A stretch of 5,924 nt of DNA, from assembly GCA_947374505.1 (NCBI GenBank), contig CANCCE010000175.1, forward strand, positions 1-5,924. Direction: 5' to 3'. Of this stretch, positions 1 through 5,924 are shown one piece after another. Made by a program: the position numbers and the translations under genes. This DNA is from Comamonadaceae bacterium (lineage in GTDB: Bacteria > Pseudomonadota > Gammaproteobacteria > Burkholderiales > Burkholderiaceae_C). The notes under the pieces were generated by a model, which had not been told where the DNA came from, did no database searches, and saw only the letters and a list, made by a program, of their open reading frames with translations. How positions within the stretch are numbered: position 1 is the stretch's first letter; each line of letters starts with the position of its first letter.

Positions 1-953
1 CGCTGTCCGATCAACTGCCGGTGCCAGGCGTAGCTCTCAGCCGCCGACAAACCGCCGGTGGCATTGATGCCGGTCAGGTCGTTGATCTCGTCCAGGTCAA
101 TCTCAACAATCTCTGCGCCTGCCGTGCGCAGCACGTTCAAGCTGTGCTCAAAGGCGCTGGCCACGGTGGCGTCCAAGCTGTCTTGCATCAGGCCCCGAGG
201 CACTGCAAAACGGCTGGCCGACAAAGGCTTGCCTGCCAGCACCACGCCCCTGGCGGCCAGCACTTCGTGCACTGTCACGGCATCGCGCACTGAGCGCGTG
301 ATGGCGCAGACCGTGTCTAGCGTGGTGGACAAGGGCAGGGCGCCGGCAGTCGGCACCAGACGCGCCGTGCTTTTAAAGCCGACCAGACCGCACAGCGCTG
401 CCGGAATGCGGATTGAGCCACCGGTGTCAGAGCCCAAACCAACGGCAGCCGCCCCGGTGGCCACGGACACTGCGGCGCCCGAAGACGATCCACCCGGAAC
501 GCGGGCGATCAAGCGGTCGGCAGGGTTCACGGGTGTGCCAAAGTGCGGGTTGATGCCGACGCCCGAGTACGCGAACTCGGACATGTTGGTGCGTCCAGCG
601 ATCAGACCGCCGGCGCTGCGCAATCGTGCAACCGCCGGACAGTCGATCAGCGCCGGTGCTGCATCAGCCAAGACGATCGAGCCGGCTTGGGTTCGCTCAC
701 CGGCCACATCAAACAGGTCTTTGACTGAGATTGGCAGCCCAGCCAGCGGGCCTAGGCTGGCCGTGTTTCGGTTGGCGACATTTGCCACTTTGGCAGCGTC
801 TTCCAAAAGTTCGGCCGGGTGGCTGATGTAAACATGAGCGCAGGCACTGCTCAAACTGGCTTGCCGGGCTTGGTGCAGGGCGTCGGCTAGGCTGGTTTGG
901 CCGGTAGCGATCGATTGGCGTTGCGCGTGAAGGTCTAGGTGCATGGCTTTCAT
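1..953 (-). CDS. Amidase-signature family hydrolase, 3' end off the left edge (partial)
   Basis: The minus-strand frame is open from the ATG at 953 to the left edge, giving 317 codons. It carries the whole amidase-signature core: Lys78 in PISVKDLFD, the Gly/Ser loop PGGSSSGAA (residues 153-161) with Ser156 as the likely cis-serine, and the nucleophile Ser180 in GSDTGGSIRIPA. Ser156 and Ser180 are 24 residues apart, the spacing I recall for FAAH and malonamidase E2. Family members hydrolyse C-N amide bonds through a Ser-cisSer-Lys triad, usually in the cytoplasm. The family is usually about 440-500 residues, so the C-terminal third is missing here. The start is uncertain: ATG 953, ATG 944 and GTG 962 are all in frame below an upstream TAG, and none has a strong Shine-Dalgarno. 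It stands alone, divergent from rpsB. It is not clearly GatA, because no gatB or gatC is adjacent in view. The substrate cannot be read from the sequence. Confidence 0.9.
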   Translation of the reverse strand, partial: MKAMHLDLHAQRQSIATGQTSLADALHQARQASLSSACAHVYISHPAELLEDAAKVANVANRNTASLGPLAGLPISVKDLFDVAGERTQAGSIVLADAAPALIDCPAVARLRSAGGLIAGRTNMSEFAYSGVGINPHFGTPVNPADRLIARVPGGSSSGAAVSVATGAAAVGLGSDTGGSIRIPAALCGLVGFKSTARLVPTAGALPLSTTLDTVCAITRSVRDAVTVHEVLAARGVVLAGKPLSASRFAVPRGLMQDSLDATVASAFEHSLNVLRTAGAEIVEIDLDEINDLTGINATGGLSAAESYAWHRQLIGQ

Positions 954-971
954 GGGCTTCACGCCTGAGGG

Positions 972-980
972 TGGTATGAT
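972..980 (+). promoter_or_regulatory. Probable rpsB promoter, extended -10 element
   Basis: TGGTATGAT matches the extended -10 form TGn-TATAAT, with TATGAT agreeing at 5 of 6 positions. No good -35 lies at 16-18 bp spacing; the best TTGACA-like hexamer, TTCACG at 958-963, is only 11 bp away. Extended -10 promoters can work without a -35. Transcription would start near 986-988, leaving a leader of about 130 nt. The -35 region would overlap the start codon of the divergent amidase gene. This is inferred from motif match and position only. Confidence 0.6.
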
Positions 981-986
981 CTGCGG

Positions 987-1118
987 GCTTTGCTAATGAC
1001 CAGAAATGAGAAACAGGTTGTTTGCAAAGTAAATCGCAAATCAGCCAATCAAGGTGTCGTTCCGGAAATAAGTCCAGACGATAAGCGCTGATTTTAGACA
1101 CAACCTTTGGAGTTTTAT
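987..1118 (+). promoter_or_regulatory. rpsB 5' leader, possible regulatory RNA
   Basis: This is about 130 nt of non-coding, AT-richer DNA between the putative start site and the rpsB ATG. Visible complementarities are CTTTGC (988-993) with GCAAAG (1024-1029), the competing pair TTTGC (1021-1025) with GCAAA (1036-1040), and AGGTTGT (1015-1021) with ACAACCT (1100-1106). The last would bring a helix right up to the Shine-Dalgarno at 1109-1112. In gammaproteobacteria the rpsB leader is known to mediate repression by S2. Whether this leader does so is inference, and pairings this short can arise by chance in a leader of this size. Confidence 0.35.
1109..1112 (+). promoter_or_regulatory. Ribosome binding site of rpsB
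   Basis: GGAG lies 6 nt before the ATG at 1119. It decides the start: the frame could be extended to a TTG at 1107, but that codon overlaps this Shine-Dalgarno and would add four residues not expected in S2. Confidence 0.85.
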
Positions 1119-1868
1119 ATGTCAATCACCATGCGTGAAATGCTGGAAGCCGGCGTCCATTTCGGTCACCAAACCCGCTTCTGGAACCCTAAGATGGCTC
1201 CGTACATCTTCGGTCACCGCAACCGCATCCACATCATCAACCTGGAAAAATCGCTGCCGATGTTCCAGGACGCAGCCAAATTCGCGCGTCAACTCGCTGC
1301 CAACGGCGGCAACATTCTGATGGTGGGTACCAAACGTCAAGCCCGTGACATCGTCGCTGCTGAAGCTCAGCGCGCTGGCGTGCCTTACGTTGACCAACGT
1401 TGGTTGGGCGGCATGCTGACCAACTTCAAGACGGTCAAAACATCGATCAAGCGCCTGAAGGAAATGAAGGCTCAGCAAGAAGCTGGCCTCGACACCATCA
1501 GCAAAAAAGAGCAACTCACGTTCAAGCGTGAAATCGAGAAGCTCGAAAAAGACATCGGTGGCATCCAGGACATGGCTGCCTTGCCAGACGCTATTTTCGT
1601 GATCGACGTCGGTTTTCACAAAATCGCCGTGGCTGAAGCCCAAAAGCTCGGCATCCCACTGATCGGTGTGGTTGACTCCAACCACTCGCCTATCGGTATC
1701 GATTACGTGATCCCAGGCAACGATGACTCGTCCAAAGCGGTTGAGCTGTACGCTCGCGGTATGGCTGACGCGATCATCGAAGGCCGTGCCAACTCCACTG
1801 GCGAAGTGGTTCGTGCTGTGGCGCCTGAAGCCGCCGACGAATTCGTCGAAGTGAAGACTGCAGCTTAA
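1119..1868 (+). CDS. rpsB: Small-subunit ribosomal protein S2
   Basis: The 249-residue product is a complete S2, close to the E. coli length of about 241. It opens MSITMREMLEAGVHFGHQTR, followed by WNPKM at 22-26, the highly conserved N-terminal block. RWLGGMLTN follows at 94-102, and residues 103-145, rich in Lys, Glu and Arg, fit the helical coiled-coil hairpin of S2. PDAIFVID...LGIP (156-180) matches the second S2 signature, and IPGNDD sits at 198-203. S2 joins the 30S subunit late, bridging head and body, and is needed with S1 for binding most mRNAs. Codon choice looks more biased than in the downstream envelope genes, as expected for a highly expressed gene. It is the first gene of the cluster, preceded by a long leader and followed by a strong hairpin terminator. 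No anomaly is seen. Confidence 0.98.
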   Translation: MSITMREMLEAGVHFGHQTRFWNPKMAPYIFGHRNRIHIINLEKSLPMFQDAAKFARQLAANGGNILMVGTKRQARDIVAAEAQRAGVPYVDQRWLGGMLTNFKTVKTSIKRLKEMKAQQEAGLDTISKKEQLTFKREIEKLEKDIGGIQDMAALPDAIFVIDVGFHKIAVAEAQKLGIPLIGVVDSNHSPIGIDYVIPGNDDSSKAVELYARGMADAIIEGRANSTGEVVRAVAPEAADEFVEVKTAA

Positions 1869-1891
1869 TCACTGCGGCCTTGTGCCACTCG

Positions 1892-1918
1892 AAAAAGGGG
1901 CTCGGGTAGCCCCTTTTT
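1892..1918 (+). terminator. Rho-independent terminator/attenuator between rpsB and tsf
   Basis: The arms 1892-1902 and 1908-1918 pair perfectly for 11 bp around a 5-nt loop (CGGGT, 1903-1907). The core is AGGGGCT/AGCCCCT flanked by five A-T pairs, so the 3' arm ends in the T5 tract that also serves as the U-tract. The hairpin begins 23 nt after the rpsB stop. As tsf lacks a convincing promoter of its own, it probably acts as a partial terminator that sets the rpsB to tsf ratio; a comparable attenuator is known between these genes in E. coli. Its symmetry also makes it a candidate terminator on the minus strand. Confidence 0.85.
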
Positions 1919-1980
1919 CACACTTAAATTTTGCGGCCACTTTGTTGTCCGCGCTTCGTACACTTAGTCAATCGACTCTC

Positions 1981-1986
1981 AAGGAG
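1981..1986 (+). promoter_or_regulatory. Ribosome binding site of tsf
   Basis: AAGGAG is a near-perfect Shine-Dalgarno, 8 nt before the ATG at 1995. It is the strongest ribosome binding site in the window and fits high EF-Ts expression, and it confirms the start. Confidence 0.9.
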
Positions 1987-1994
1987 AAACAAAA

Positions 1995-2912
1995 ATGATC
2001 ATCACTGCAAGCATGGTTGCTGAACTGCGCGCCAAAACCGATGCCCCCATGATGGAGTGCAAAAAAGCACTGACTGAAGCCGACGGCAACATGGAAAAAG
2101 CCGAAGAAATTTTGCGCGTCAAGCTGGGTAACAAGGCCGGCAAAGCGGCTTCCCGCATCACCGCTGAAGGGGTTGTTGCAACGTACAGCGAAGGCGGCAT
2201 TGGCGCCCTGGTCGAAGTCAATTGCGAAACTGACTTTGTCACCAAAAACGACAGTTTTCTGGGACTCGTCAAGGCGGTGGCTGAAGGCATCGTCAAACAC
2301 AAACCTGCTGATGTCGAAGCCATCGGTGCCATGCCTTTTTCGATGGACGGCTTTGGCCCGACGATCGAAGATGTGCGCAAAGGCTTGATCGGCAAGATTG
2401 GTGAGAACATGAGTGTTCGCCGCTTCAAGCTTTTTGATGCGGGCAACCAACTGGCTTCTTACTTGCACGGCACTCGCATCGGTGTGGTGGTTGAGTTTTC
2501 TGGTGACGAAACTGCCGCCAAAGACGTTGCCATGCACGTGGCTGCCATGAAGCCAGTGGCTTTGTCCAGTGCTGATGTGCCGGCTGAACTGGTCGCCAAA
2601 GAGCGCTCAGTGGCCGCGGCCAAAGCCGCTGAAGATGCGTCCAAAGCGCAAGCCGAAGGCAAGCCGGTTCAGTCCGCTGAAATCGTGGCTAAACGCATTG
2701 ACGGTGGCGTGCAGAAGTACCTCAAAGAAGTCAGCCTTTTCAACCAGTCGTTTGTCAAAAATGACAAGCAAACGGTTGAGCAGATGCTGAAAGAACGCGC
2801 CACCACGGTGAAAGCTTTCACCATGTACGTGGTCGGCGAAGGCATTGAGAAGAAGGTCGACGACTTCGCCGCCGAAGTGGCTGCTCAGATCGCTGCAGCC
2901 AAAGCCGCCTGA
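1995..2912 (+). CDS. tsf: Translation elongation factor Ts (EF-Ts)
   Basis: The 305-residue product is a complete EF-Ts, the guanine nucleotide exchange factor that releases GDP from EF-Tu. The N-terminal UBA-like domain (about 1-50) contains LRAKTDAPMMECKKAL. Asp80 and Phe81 lie within CETDFVTKND at the same numbers as the E. coli pair that pushes into EF-Tu next to the magnesium site. SVRRF follows at 140-144, and the C-terminal module with EVSLFNQSFVKND (245-257) and GEGIEKK (281-287) is intact. Compared with E. coli (283 residues) the extra length is mainly an Ala/Lys-rich stretch at about 200-222 in the coiled-coil region, which I recall as usual in Burkholderiales. It lies 126 nt after rpsB beyond the hairpin and 54 nt before pyrH. 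Co-transcription from the rpsB promoter by read-through is likely. Confidence 0.98.
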   Translation: MIITASMVAELRAKTDAPMMECKKALTEADGNMEKAEEILRVKLGNKAGKAASRITAEGVVATYSEGGIGALVEVNCETDFVTKNDSFLGLVKAVAEGIVKHKPADVEAIGAMPFSMDGFGPTIEDVRKGLIGKIGENMSVRRFKLFDAGNQLASYLHGTRIGVVVEFSGDETAAKDVAMHVAAMKPVALSSADVPAELVAKERSVAAAKAAEDASKAQAEGKPVQSAEIVAKRIDGGVQKYLKEVSLFNQSFVKNDKQTVEQMLKERATTVKAFTMYVVGEGIEKKVDDFAAEVAAQIAAAKAA

Positions 2913-2966
2913 TCATTCTCGGGTCAAGCGACGATTCATTCATCAACCCTCACTCACGGACTCGCC

Positions 2967-3677
2967 ATGCCAGCTTACAAGCGGATTTTGCTCAAACTGT
3001 CAGGTGAAGCTTTGATGGGTGACGATGCTTTTGGTATCAACCGCGCGACGATTGTGCGGATGGTCGAGGAGATTGCCGAGGTTTCGCGGCTTGGGGTGGA
3101 GTTGGCCATCGTTATCGGTGGCGGCAACATCTTCCGCGGCGTGGCGGGCGGCTCTGTCGGCATGGACCGGGCCACAGCTGACTACATGGGCATGTTGGCC
3201 ACGGTGATGAATGCGCTGGCCTTGGGCGACACCATGGACAAAGCCGGGCTGACGCCTCGCGTGATGTCGGCCATCGCTATTGAACGTGTGGTCGAGCCGT
3301 ATGTGCGGCCAAAAGCGTTGCAGTATCTGGAAGAGGGCAAGGTGGTGATTTTTGCGGCCGGAACCGGCAATCCATTTTTCACCACCGATACCGCTGCAGC
3401 GCTGCGCGGTGCTGAAATTGGCGCAGAGATCGTGCTCAAAGCCACCAAGGTGGACGGCGTTTACAGCGCTGATCCGCGCAAGGTTCCAAACGCTACGCGT
3501 TACGACACCATCACCTTTGATGATGCGATGAGCCAAAACTTGGAAGTCATGGACGCCACGGCATTTGCCCTGTGTCGTGACCAAAAACTACCGGTGAAAG
3601 TCTTCAGTATTTTCAAGCCTGGTGCGCTCAAGCGCGTGGTGATGGGCGAAAACGAAGGCACGCTGGTCCACATTTGA
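2967..3677 (+). CDS. pyrH: Uridylate kinase (UMP kinase)
   Basis: The 236-residue product belongs to the amino-acid-kinase fold family and is the hexameric bacterial UMP kinase, which makes UDP from UMP with ATP. It has the phosphate-binding N-terminus ILLKLSGEAL (7-16, Lys10), the glycine-rich IGGGNIFRG (50-58), GMDRATADYMGM (65-76) at the UMP and regulatory site, the FAAGTGNPFFTTDTAAALR segment (129-147), and the ATP-site segment KATKVDGVYSADPRK (158-172). The length is near the usual 235-241. Family enzymes are typically activated by GTP and inhibited by UTP. The ATG at 2967 gives the standard N-terminus; its only Shine-Dalgarno is a weak GGA at 2958-2960, so translation may depend on tsf upstream. 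No terminator is visible in the 54-nt gap from tsf. Confidence 0.98.
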   Translation: MPAYKRILLKLSGEALMGDDAFGINRATIVRMVEEIAEVSRLGVELAIVIGGGNIFRGVAGGSVGMDRATADYMGMLATVMNALALGDTMDKAGLTPRVMSAIAIERVVEPYVRPKALQYLEEGKVVIFAAGTGNPFFTTDTAAALRGAEIGAEIVLKATKVDGVYSADPRKVPNATRYDTITFDDAMSQNLEVMDATAFALCRDQKLPVKVFSIFKPGALKRVVMGENEGTLVHI

Positions 3678-3681
3678 AGTT

Positions 3682-3711
3682 GAAGGAACGGCCGTACAGG
3701 TCCCTTCTTTT
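3682..3711 (+). terminator. Weak hairpin with short T-run between pyrH and frr
   Basis: GAAGGAAC (3682-3689) pairs with GTCCCTTC (3700-3707) apart from one A-C mismatch, around a 10-nt loop, and TTTT follows at 3708-3711. It sits 4 nt after the pyrH stop. The mismatch, large loop and short T-run make it at best a leaky attenuator, and it may be fortuitous. Confidence 0.3.
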
Positions 3712-3735
3712 GTAAACTTGAATTTTGTTGTAGAC

Positions 3736-3739
3736 GGAG
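3736..3739 (+). promoter_or_regulatory. Ribosome binding site of frr
   Basis: GGAG within ACGGAGA lies 8 nt before the ATG at 3748. It selects that ATG over an in-frame TTG at 3718, which would add ten residues that RRF proteins lack. Confidence 0.85.
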
Positions 3740-3747
3740 ACGCACCC

Positions 3748-4308
3748 ATGAGCATCGCAGACACCAAAACCAACGCCGAAACAAAAATGCAGCAATCGCT
3801 TGAGAATTTCAAGCATGCGCTGACCAAAATTCGCACCGGCCGGGCCAACCCCGGTCTGCTGGACACCGTCCAGGTCGACTACTACGGCTCGATGGTGCCC
3901 ATCAGTCAGGTCGCCAATGTGTCTTTGCTGGATGCCCGCACGATCAGTGTCTCGCCGTGGGAAAAAGGCATGAGTGCGAAGATCGAAAAAGCCATTCGTG
4001 ACTCCGATCTTGGTTTGAATCCTGCCTCCCAGGGCGACTTGATTCGGGTGCCCATGCCGGCCATGACCGAAGAGCGCCGTAAGGAACTCACCAAGATTGT
4101 CAAAGCCGAAGGCGAACATGCCAAGGTGGCCATTCGTAACCTGCGCCGTGATGCCAATGAAGGCGTTAAGAAGCTGGTGAAAGACAAGCTCGCCTCAGAG
4201 GATGACGAGCGTCGCGCCCAGGAAGACATTCAAAAGTTCACCGATCGTTTCATTGCTGATGTCGACAAGCTTGTCGTCAGCAAGGAACAAGACATCATGG
4301 CCGTTTGA
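3748..4308 (+). CDS. frr: Ribosome recycling factor (RRF)
   Basis: The 186-residue product is a complete RRF (E. coli 185). With EF-G it splits the 70S post-termination complex so the subunits can be reused. Domain I, the three-helix bundle, is formed by residues about 1-30 and 106-186; domain II, the small beta domain, lies between. Diagnostic stretches are KIRTGRANPGLLD (27-39), YYGSMVPISQ (45-54), KAIRDSDLGLNP (81-92), IRVPMPAMTEERRKEL (99-114) and AIRNLRRDAN (128-137). The last contains the conserved arginines, with Arg133 matching E. coli Arg132 at an offset of one. It follows pyrH by 70 nt and precedes uppS by 37 nt, the common proteobacterial order. The gene is intact and shows no anomaly. 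Confidence 0.98.
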   Translation: MSIADTKTNAETKMQQSLENFKHALTKIRTGRANPGLLDTVQVDYYGSMVPISQVANVSLLDARTISVSPWEKGMSAKIEKAIRDSDLGLNPASQGDLIRVPMPAMTEERRKELTKIVKAEGEHAKVAIRNLRRDANEGVKKLVKDKLASEDDERRAQEDIQKFTDRFIADVDKLVVSKEQDIMAV

Positions 4309-4330
4309 CGCTTCCCCTGAACCTTCGCTT

Positions 4331-4335
4331 AAGGG
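4331..4335 (+). promoter_or_regulatory. Ribosome binding site of uppS
   Basis: AAGGG lies 10 nt before the ATG at 4346 and supports that start. A 4-bp hairpin, CCTT (4322-4325) with AAGG (4331-4334), could partly mask it but is too short to be given weight. Confidence 0.6.
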
Positions 4336-4345
4336 CTTGACTGCC

Positions 4346-5110
4346 ATGACCGATCCCGTGCTCAGCAGCATGCCGCATCACGTGGCCATCGTCATGGATG
4401 GCAATGGGCGTTGGGCGGGCAAGCGGTTTTTGCCGCGCATCGCTGGCCACAAGCAAGGTGTGACGGCGTTGCGACGCTGCGTCAAGGCTTGCGTGGCGCG
4501 CGGCATTGGCGTGTTGACCGTGTTTGCTTTTTCCTCAGAAAACTGGAATCGTCCCACCGAAGAGGTTTCCGGTTTGATGGACCTGCTGGCCCGCGCGGTC
4601 ACCAGTGAAGTAGCCGAGCTCAAACAAAACGGTGTTCGCTTGCATTTCGTCGGTGATCGCCAGCGACTGTCGCCGACAATGCAGGCCGCATTCGTCAGTG
4701 CGGAAGCGAGCACCGCTTTAAATACCGGCATGGTGCTCAACGTTTGCTTCAACTATGGTGGCCGTTGGGATATTGTGCAGGCTGCCCAAAAAGTCGCTGA
4801 CAGCGGTCAGCCCATCACCGAACTGGCGCTTGACCGCGCACTGTCACTTGCGCACGTGCCGGACCCGGACTTATTTATCCGTACGGGGGGTGAACTGCGC
4901 ATCAGCAATTTTTTGCTTTGGCAAGCCGCTTATGCCGAGTTGTATTTCACGGACAAGCTGTGGCCGGAGTTTGACGATGCTGCACTGGATGAAGCGATTG
5001 CTGTGTTTCGCGCGCGTGAGCGGCGCTTTGGTCAAACCTCTGCGCAACTCGCTTCGCTGCCTGCAGCGCACAGTCCGGCTGCAACCGGCCAACCGATGAA
5101 GGTCGTCTGA
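4346..5110 (+). CDS. uppS: Di-trans,poly-cis-undecaprenyl-diphosphate synthase
   Basis: The 254-residue product is a cis-prenyltransferase that adds eight isopentenyl units to farnesyl diphosphate to give C55 undecaprenyl diphosphate, precursor of the lipid carrier for peptidoglycan and O-antigen. It acts at the cytoplasmic membrane face. All family blocks are present: HVAIVMDGNGRWA (12-24) with catalytic Asp18, the FSSENW motif (62-67), NYGGRWD (136-142), and RTGGELRISNFLLWQ (179-193) with the diphosphate-binding arginines, then AYAELYF (195-201). The open frame extends upstream to 4202 inside frr, but that part has no family character, and the ATG at 4346 gives the usual short N-terminus before the first motif. 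The tail after about residue 232 is Ala/Pro-rich and unconserved. Its TGA shares one base with the cdsA ATG. Confidence 0.97.
   Translation: MTDPVLSSMPHHVAIVMDGNGRWAGKRFLPRIAGHKQGVTALRRCVKACVARGIGVLTVFAFSSENWNRPTEEVSGLMDLLARAVTSEVAELKQNGVRLHFVGDRQRLSPTMQAAFVSAEASTALNTGMVLNVCFNYGGRWDIVQAAQKVADSGQPITELALDRALSLAHVPDPDLFIRTGGELRISNFLLWQAAYAELYFTDKLWPEFDDAALDEAIAVFRARERRFGQTSAQLASLPAAHSPAATGQPMKVV
5098..5102 (+). promoter_or_regulatory. Ribosome binding site of cdsA, inside uppS
   Basis: GAAGG lies within the last codons of uppS, 7 nt before the ATG at 5110. With the overlapping stop/start TGATG (5108-5112) this suggests translational coupling of the two envelope-lipid genes. Confidence 0.7.
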
Positions 5111-5924
5111 TGCTCAAACAGCGCGTGATCACTGCTTTGGTGTTGCTGGCGATCTTGCTGCCCGCACTTTTCTATCCTTCTTATGTGCCGTTTTGCGCGA
5201 TCACCTTGGTGCTCATTTCTGCGGGTGGCTGGGAGTGGGGTCGGCTCAATGGCTGCAGTCAACCGTTGTCCGTGCTGATTGGTTTCGTCTGTTTGCTGGC
5301 GTGCCTGTTGTCTTGGTATGCCGGCTTGTTGACGCAATCCTTGCCTTGGTTGTGGAGCGCAGCGGGTGCGGCTTGGGTCTTGGCTGGTGCGTGGTTGCTG
5401 CAGAGGGGCGTCAGCGGTTGGCCGCAGATTCCAAAGCCGCTGCGTTTGACCGTGGGCGCAGTGGCCCTATGGCTGGCTTGGCTTGCATTGGTGCAGGCGC
5501 GCGTCATAGGTGTCAACTTTTTGCTGTCGGTCATGGTGCTGGTGTGGACGGCGGACATTGGCGCTTACTTTGCCGGCAAAGCTTTCGGCACCAAATTCAT
5601 CAAAGTGAAGCTTGCGGCGTCTATCAGTCCTGGCAAAAGCTGGGAAGGTGTTTGGGGCGGCATGGTCTGCGTGCTGCTGTTGGCGCTCGGCTGGACATGG
5701 TTTGACGGTATCAGTGCGACGCTCATCCCAAGCCTCTACTCATCGTTGGTCAGCCGTTATGGGTGGGCCGTGATGCTGATCGCGGTTGTTTTCCTGTCGG
5801 CCATGAGCGTGGTCGGTGATCTGGTCGAGTCGCTGGTCAAGCGCAGCGCTGGCGCCAAAGATTCCAGCGGCTTGCTGCCGGGTCACGGCGGTGTTCTGGA
5901 TCGGGTCGATGCTTTGCTGCCAAC
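5110..5924 (+). CDS. cdsA: Phosphatidate cytidylyltransferase (CDP-diacylglycerol synthase), 3' end off the right edge (partial)
   Basis: The frame is open from the ATG at 5110 to the window end, giving 271 codons. The enzyme makes CDP-diacylglycerol from phosphatidate and CTP at the inner membrane, the branch point to phosphatidylethanolamine and phosphatidylglycerol. The CdsA signature is complete: S241-L-V-K-R, then K250-D, then PGHGGVLDRVD (257-267). WTADIGAYFAGKAFGT (146-161) and SPGKSWEG (173-180) are also typical. About eight hydrophobic membrane segments are visible, near residues 5-23, 26-44, 53-73, 79-97, 112-133, 136-156, 182-198 and 218-238. Family length is about 270-300, so only the C-terminal end is missing. 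The start overlaps the uppS stop by one base. In proteobacteria dxr and rseP usually follow, but they are outside the window. Confidence 0.96.
   Translation, partial: MLKQRVITALVLLAILLPALFYPSYVPFCAITLVLISAGGWEWGRLNGCSQPLSVLIGFVCLLACLLSWYAGLLTQSLPWLWSAAGAAWVLAGAWLLQRGVSGWPQIPKPLRLTVGAVALWLAWLALVQARVIGVNFLLSVMVLVWTADIGAYFAGKAFGTKFIKVKLAASISPGKSWEGVWGGMVCVLLLALGWTWFDGISATLIPSLYSSLVSRYGWAVMLIAVVFLSAMSVVGDLVESLVKRSAGAKDSSGLLPGHGGVLDRVDALLP

Noticed and set aside
58..831. Plus-strand open frame of 257 codons
   Set aside because: It lies wholly antisense to the amidase gene, has a low-complexity Ala/Ser/Pro composition and matches no family I know. The minus strand here encodes a clear catalytic triad.
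1060..1067. Palindrome TTCCGGAA in the rpsB leader
   Set aside because: An 8-bp palindrome is expected by chance at about this scale, and it has no flanking symmetry suggesting an operator.
709..1125. Minus-strand open frame of 138 codons spanning the amidase start and the rpsB leader
   Set aside because: It is in a different frame from the amidase, begins inside rpsB, and its product rich in Arg, Pro and His has no recognisable domain.
1122..1685. Minus-strand open frame of 187 codons opposite rpsB
   Set aside because: It is an antisense shadow of a highly codon-biased ribosomal protein gene, with no ribosome binding site or family character.
1936..1964. Possible promoter for tsf with -10 TACACT at 1959-1964
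   Set aside because: The hexamers at 16-18 bp spacing have little or no match to TTGACA, and TTGTTG at 1942-1947 is only 11 bp away, so the evidence is too weak to list.
1968..2537. Minus-strand open frames opposite tsf
   Set aside because: They are antisense shadows of tsf and encode no recognisable product.
3000..3584. Minus-strand open frame of 194 codons opposite pyrH
   Set aside because: It is fully antisense to a complete UMP kinase gene and its product resembles nothing known.
4202..4345. Upstream extension of the uppS frame into frr (48 codons)
   Set aside because: The added sequence has no conserved character, overlaps frr in another frame, and the ATG at 4346 has its own Shine-Dalgarno and gives the normal family N-terminus.
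5193..5705. Plus-strand open frame of 170 codons inside cdsA
   Set aside because: It is out of frame with the clear CdsA coding sequence, which carries the complete family signature, and its product rich in Gly, Arg and Cys fits no family.

Overview
The window looks like a chromosomal housekeeping segment from a betaproteobacterium, most likely Burkholderiales and probably family Comamonadaceae. This rests on gene order (rpsB-tsf-pyrH-frr-uppS-cdsA), on my memory of EF-Ts, S2 and amidase sequences from that group, and on the moderately GC-rich codon use. The genus cannot be fixed by eye.

Layout. Positions 1-953, minus strand, hold the N-terminal 317 codons of an amidase-signature hydrolase that runs off the left edge. 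Positions 954-1118 are a divergent intergenic region with a good extended -10 promoter pointing right and a leader of roughly 130 nt ahead of rpsB. From 1119 to the right edge everything is on the plus strand: rpsB (ribosomal protein S2), a strong intrinsic terminator/attenuator hairpin, tsf (EF-Ts), pyrH (UMP kinase), frr (ribosome recycling factor), uppS (undecaprenyl diphosphate synthase) and cdsA (CDP-diacylglycerol synthase, cut by the right edge after 271 codons).

How the genes work together. rpsB, tsf and frr serve translation: a small-subunit protein, the EF-Tu nucleotide exchange factor, and the factor that splits post-termination ribosomes. pyrH makes UDP for RNA, DNA and sugar-nucleotide synthesis. 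uppS and cdsA begin the envelope part of the cluster: the C55 lipid carrier for peptidoglycan and O-antigen, and the CDP-diacylglycerol precursor of phospholipids. Gaps shrink from 126 nt (rpsB-tsf) through 54, 70 and 37 nt to a 1-nt overlap at uppS/cdsA, consistent with a polycistronic unit that has an attenuation point after the first gene.

Novelty. I found no mobile element, CRISPR array, tRNA or rRNA and no undescribed system. Every gene but one belongs to a well-known core family; the exception is the amidase, whose family is clear but whose substrate is unknown. The places most worth a second look are the rpsB leader, the rpsB-tsf hairpin and the amidase.
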